DNA from: Zygaena filipendulae
Lineage: Eukaryota; Arthropoda; Insecta; Lepidoptera; Zygaenidae
Assembly (NCBI GenBank): GCA_907165275.2
Contig: OU015650.1
Span: 5,176,001 to 5,240,000, forward strand
Direction of reading: 5' to 3'
DNA: 64,000 nucleotides
This document shows, piece by piece, positions 60,781 to 64,000 of this stretch (the first letter of the stretch is position 1; each line of letters begins with the position of its first letter). The position numbers and the translations under genes were made by a program. The notes under the pieces were generated by a model that was not told where the DNA came from, made no database searches, and saw only the letters and a program-made list of their open reading frames with translations.

Positions 60781-61220
60781 TAATTTACCAAGGATGTTGT
60801 TAGGTGGATTGTTTAAAAGATTTTGATGGCATGATATTATATTCCATATGTAGGATGCCGCTATTCAATTATTAATTTTTTTTTAAATAGTTTGAAAAAT
60901 ATCTTTAATTCTGACATTTTGCAATAAATATTTAAAGCACACACGTAAAACCTGATAGGTTTCCTCAATTAAATAAAGAAGATATCTTGCAACACCAGTT
61001 CTATTGAGCGTAGGTAAGTAGGTAATAATATTTTTATGTTAGTAGGTTAGAATGCGTACACCTATAAGTGAACAATTCTTTAATGTAGCTATACGGAACT
61101 GGACTAAATTGGGTAAATTTTTTTTTTAATATATTCGACTGCGTATATAATAACACTTTATGAGGTCGTAAATAAATTTTATTGTTACAAGTCAGCTGTC
61201 ATTAATAGCTTCATTATCAA

Positions 61221-61426
61221 TCACTACATAGAATTAAACAAAGTCACTTCCTACTGTCTGTCTGTCCATATGTATGCTTAGATCTTTAAAAATACTCAAC
61301 GGATTTTAATGCGGTTTTCACCAATAGATAGAGAGATTCATGAGGATGGTTTATATCTATATTTTATCCTGAAATTCCCGCGGGAACTCCGAAATTACCA
61401 CGGGTGAAACAGCGGGGGACAGCTAC
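61221..61426 (+). mobile_element. Helitron copy, (CTGT)n subfamily
   Basis: TCACTACATAGAATTAAAC to ACAGCTAC (worn CTAG). Same subfamily as 11460. Confidence 0.7.
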
Positions 61427-62344
61427 GCATTTATTCTACAAAATTGTGATAATACTAATTATATTATTTACTTAACCATTTTAATGAATTAACTATATAT
61501 AAAATTATGCATATTTTATTATATAATATATAACATAATAATTATAAACAGTATCTTAAAATTTGTTACAATTGTTATATTATGTAGTTCTCAGCAGCTT
61601 AAATGATCTTTATAATCACTAATTCGACTGAGAAACCGCGCTTACTTAATTCGCCTCTCGTCTTAAAATAAAATATGACATGGCTATAGTAATCAAAATG
61701 ATAAATTAATTGTTTAAGTCGACCGAGTTGTTTTAACAGCTACAGGATGTAATGAATTAATAAGTAGGCACAAATGTCATGGGACTAATTAAATTATACT
61801 AATAAATCTTCCTTTACGAAAAATATGAAGACCTACTTACACAAATTGAAAGCTTAACGACATTAACACATTCCATTAGAAGGGACACTGGCCACTACAA
61901 TTAATTAGAAGTCATTAATGTTGACTTCATTCTTTCCCGATTATCATTTGTTTCATCCCATCCGACCCGGGTGCGACCACAGGAAAAATACATTACGAAA
62001 GGCGCTAGCATTTGTCTTCGTCGCTTTCGGGTACGACGTTAATTAATATGGAATACCCTTCGGGTTTCCGCCAGTTTACCATACTTTGATTTATGTCTTT
62101 ATACAAAATTTTATTGGTTCGCCCAATACTTATTTGTTTCAAACACAATTCCATTGAAGATTAGCAAGCGTTCCCCGATGAAATGAATTTGTCTGATGTA
62201 TATGTTACATAGAATTAATGTTTTCAACAGAAACAAAAATTAACTGGTAGGAAATCATCAGTTCACTTCTATATAAGTATTATTTGTTACTTTGTACAAT
62301 AAATATGTATATTAATATTACTATGGAATTTAATTTAGACAGTA
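61427..62344. other. Intergenic stretch with one GC-elevated patch
   Basis: 61940-62090 (cccatccgacccgggtgcga..., gtcgctttcgggtacgacg) stands out from AT-rich surroundings. No gene seen. Confidence 0.35.
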
Positions 62345-62515
62345 TTTTTATTCAAAATTTTAAATTCAAAATTCAAAAGCTATTTATTACTTAAGATTGG
62401 TTACAATCACTTGTAATCGTCAGCAGGTTCTTAGAACTATAAATTACCGTCAGTTCGGAATACGTCATCTGCTGAGAAGAACTGACAAGAAACTCAGCAG
62501 GGCTGTCTTTAAATG
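62345..62515 (-). mobile_element. LINE 3' end fragment (CR1-like)
   Basis: The minus strand carries a 3' UTR with the block CTGCTGAGTTTCTTGTCAG and a tail of repeated TTTTGAAT units (62350-62390), a pattern common at moth CR1-type LINE ends. Family name from memory. Confidence 0.5.
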
Positions 62516-62693
62516 ATCTTACTTATAAACTAGGAGAACAAAAAATAGTAATTGGATAGAGCAATTCATGCCCAAACATCTGTATCATTTAAATAGTCAC
62601 ACAACTCACGCATCAATTCCCAGCGAAGGGTAAAAATCAAAAATATGTGACTCAATTGGAACAAGTACAGCAGCCGCAGTCTCGTGATACTTA

Positions 62694-62800
62694 ACGATCG
62701 ATGTCATCTCATATCGATCATCAAGTCCATCGTAACGATCAATGTTCAAGTTCGTCGTAACGATCAATGTGATCTCTTATCGATCGTCAAGTTTAGCGAA
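62694..62800 (+). repeat. Three-unit tandem array of ACGATCRATG...
   Basis: Units start at 62694, 62735 and 62760; full unit 41 bp, the middle one shortened to 25 bp. Rich in ATCGAT/CGATC motifs. Confidence 0.65.
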
Positions 62801-63495
62801 AAAAATTGCTTGTCCTATCGAGATTATCGGTAAATACAAGTCTCTACTGTGAATGTTATCAATAGCTTTTCTGCGTATAAGTTATCAATAGAAACGGTTA
62901 ATTTGATGGTTATGTTTGAAACTATATTGAAAGAAATCGATATTTAAATAATGTATATTCTACGAAAAATCGATAAGATGTTTTATTGTTAAGAATTTAT
63001 CAACCGAAGACGATCGATAAGCAGTCGTTATGCATGTCGAGACTGCCCGCCCAGGTCTGTGTGTCACCAAATTTCAGTAAATGATTGAATTTGTGATTTA
63101 CGTATTCTTAACCCACCTACTTCTTCAAGAATTTTACAATTAGAAATATTAATAAAGCTTCGTTTGCCTTGTGGAATGGGTAGTTGATTTGGTCGAATGC
63201 TCATCTAACCAGGCTGCATTGTTTAATATTGGTGCCCATTGCTCAATGCATTTGGGCTTGCTAACAGACATATATAAGCTACGTATATGGATGGACAATT
63301 ATCTACTCAGCTTTTAGTAGGACTAGATCCATTGTCTCCAAGTCTATTGATTATGCCACCAAGATTGTCCAACGAAATCGTATTAAGTATAGGTATGATA
63401 TCTATGCAATGGACTAGTAATTTGGAAGGAATAATAATTGTTCTACTACGTATAGTTGTTTATATTAGGCAGGTATAGGACTCTATAGTCGTTAA

Positions 63496-63860
63496 TCCTC
63501 AAAAAATGGATATAAATGCGAAAGTGAGTTTGTTTGTTTGTTTATCTATACATATAAAATGCTTTATCCTGTATGACTGATGGATCAACGCAAAGCCTAA
63601 ACCGCTGATCGTAGAGACCTGAAACTTGGAGGGTGTGTTCTTTGTATGACTTAGGCATCCGATAAGAAAGGATTTTTGAAAATTCAAGGGGGTAAAGGGG
63701 GGGGGGAAAGTTTGTATGGAACAATTTCGCGGGAATTCCGAAATTATCGCGGGTGAAACCGCGCGGGACTGCTAGTTATGTATACAATTTTGCATGCACG
63801 TTGTCAGGGGTACAGAAAAGGATAGATAGAGTGCTTTTATCCCGGATTTGCCATGACATC
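63496..63860 (+). mobile_element. Outer Helitron copy split by another
   Basis: The 5' piece (atataaatgcgaaagtgag, (TTTG)n) is at 63509-63545 and the later body (ttttgcatgcacgttgtcag) at 63788-63850; the inner copy separates them. The 3' hairpin is missing. Confidence 0.6.
63549..63775 (+). mobile_element. Inner Helitron copy nested in the previous one
   Basis: Ends with TATCGCGGGTGAAACCGCG and GGGACTGCTAG|T. Contains an 11-G run near 63704. The 5' end is only approximate. Confidence 0.6.
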
Positions 63861-64000
63861 TCCGACATTAACTTACACACACACACTCACACTCTCATAT
63901 GTCTGTTTCAGTTACGTAACGTTTCGTATTATAATTACCCTCATAATATGGTATTCGTCGTCGTTTAAATTAGAAAGCATGAAATGACACGGGGTGTGTT

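Overview
This window looks like nuclear DNA from a moth or butterfly (Lepidoptera). It is very AT-rich, almost gene-free, and packed with decayed mobile elements. Three things point to Lepidoptera. First, one short non-autonomous Helitron family with TC...CTAG ends recurs dozens of times. Second, there is an intact R4/Dong-type retrotransposon sitting in a (TAA)n array, as Dong does in Bombyx. Third, there are tRNA-derived SINEs and RTE-, CR1- and Jockey-like LINE tails of the kind common in moths. The species cannot be told from the sequence alone.

Host genes. One spliced gene can be reconstructed on the minus strand (about 6.8-8.85 kb): four coding exons, good splice sites, a 199-residue secreted protein and a TATA box upstream. 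A second, much weaker candidate lies at 20.76-21.36 kb on the minus strand: a 43-codon ORF with protein-like composition and a GC-rich exon/promoter-like block.

Mobile elements. At 31.1-34.95 kb lies a full-length R4/Dong LINE (minus strand) with an uninterrupted 1187-residue ORF (reverse transcriptase, CCHC zinc knuckle, restriction-like endonuclease), TAA repeats on both sides and a 3' UTR hairpin. At 41,057-48,711 two identical 236-bp direct repeats with TG...CA ends are flanked by a 4-bp target duplication (ATAG). They bound a 7.65-kb unit with no gag-pol ORF. Its interior is a GC-rich leader, about 5.8 kb of host-like AT-rich DNA carrying decayed Helitron and LINE pieces, and a 68-bp minisatellite. 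This large non-coding LTR element (LARD-like) is the most unusual object in the window.

Elsewhere there are about 30 Helitron copies, a three-copy MITE family with paired TGACGTCA motifs, a TTAA-flanked piggyBac-type MITE, several other MITEs, an RTE 3' fragment with a 13-bp target duplication, three SINE copies, and three long, nearly perfect hairpins. The remaining DNA is AT-rich intergenic sequence in which I see no gene.
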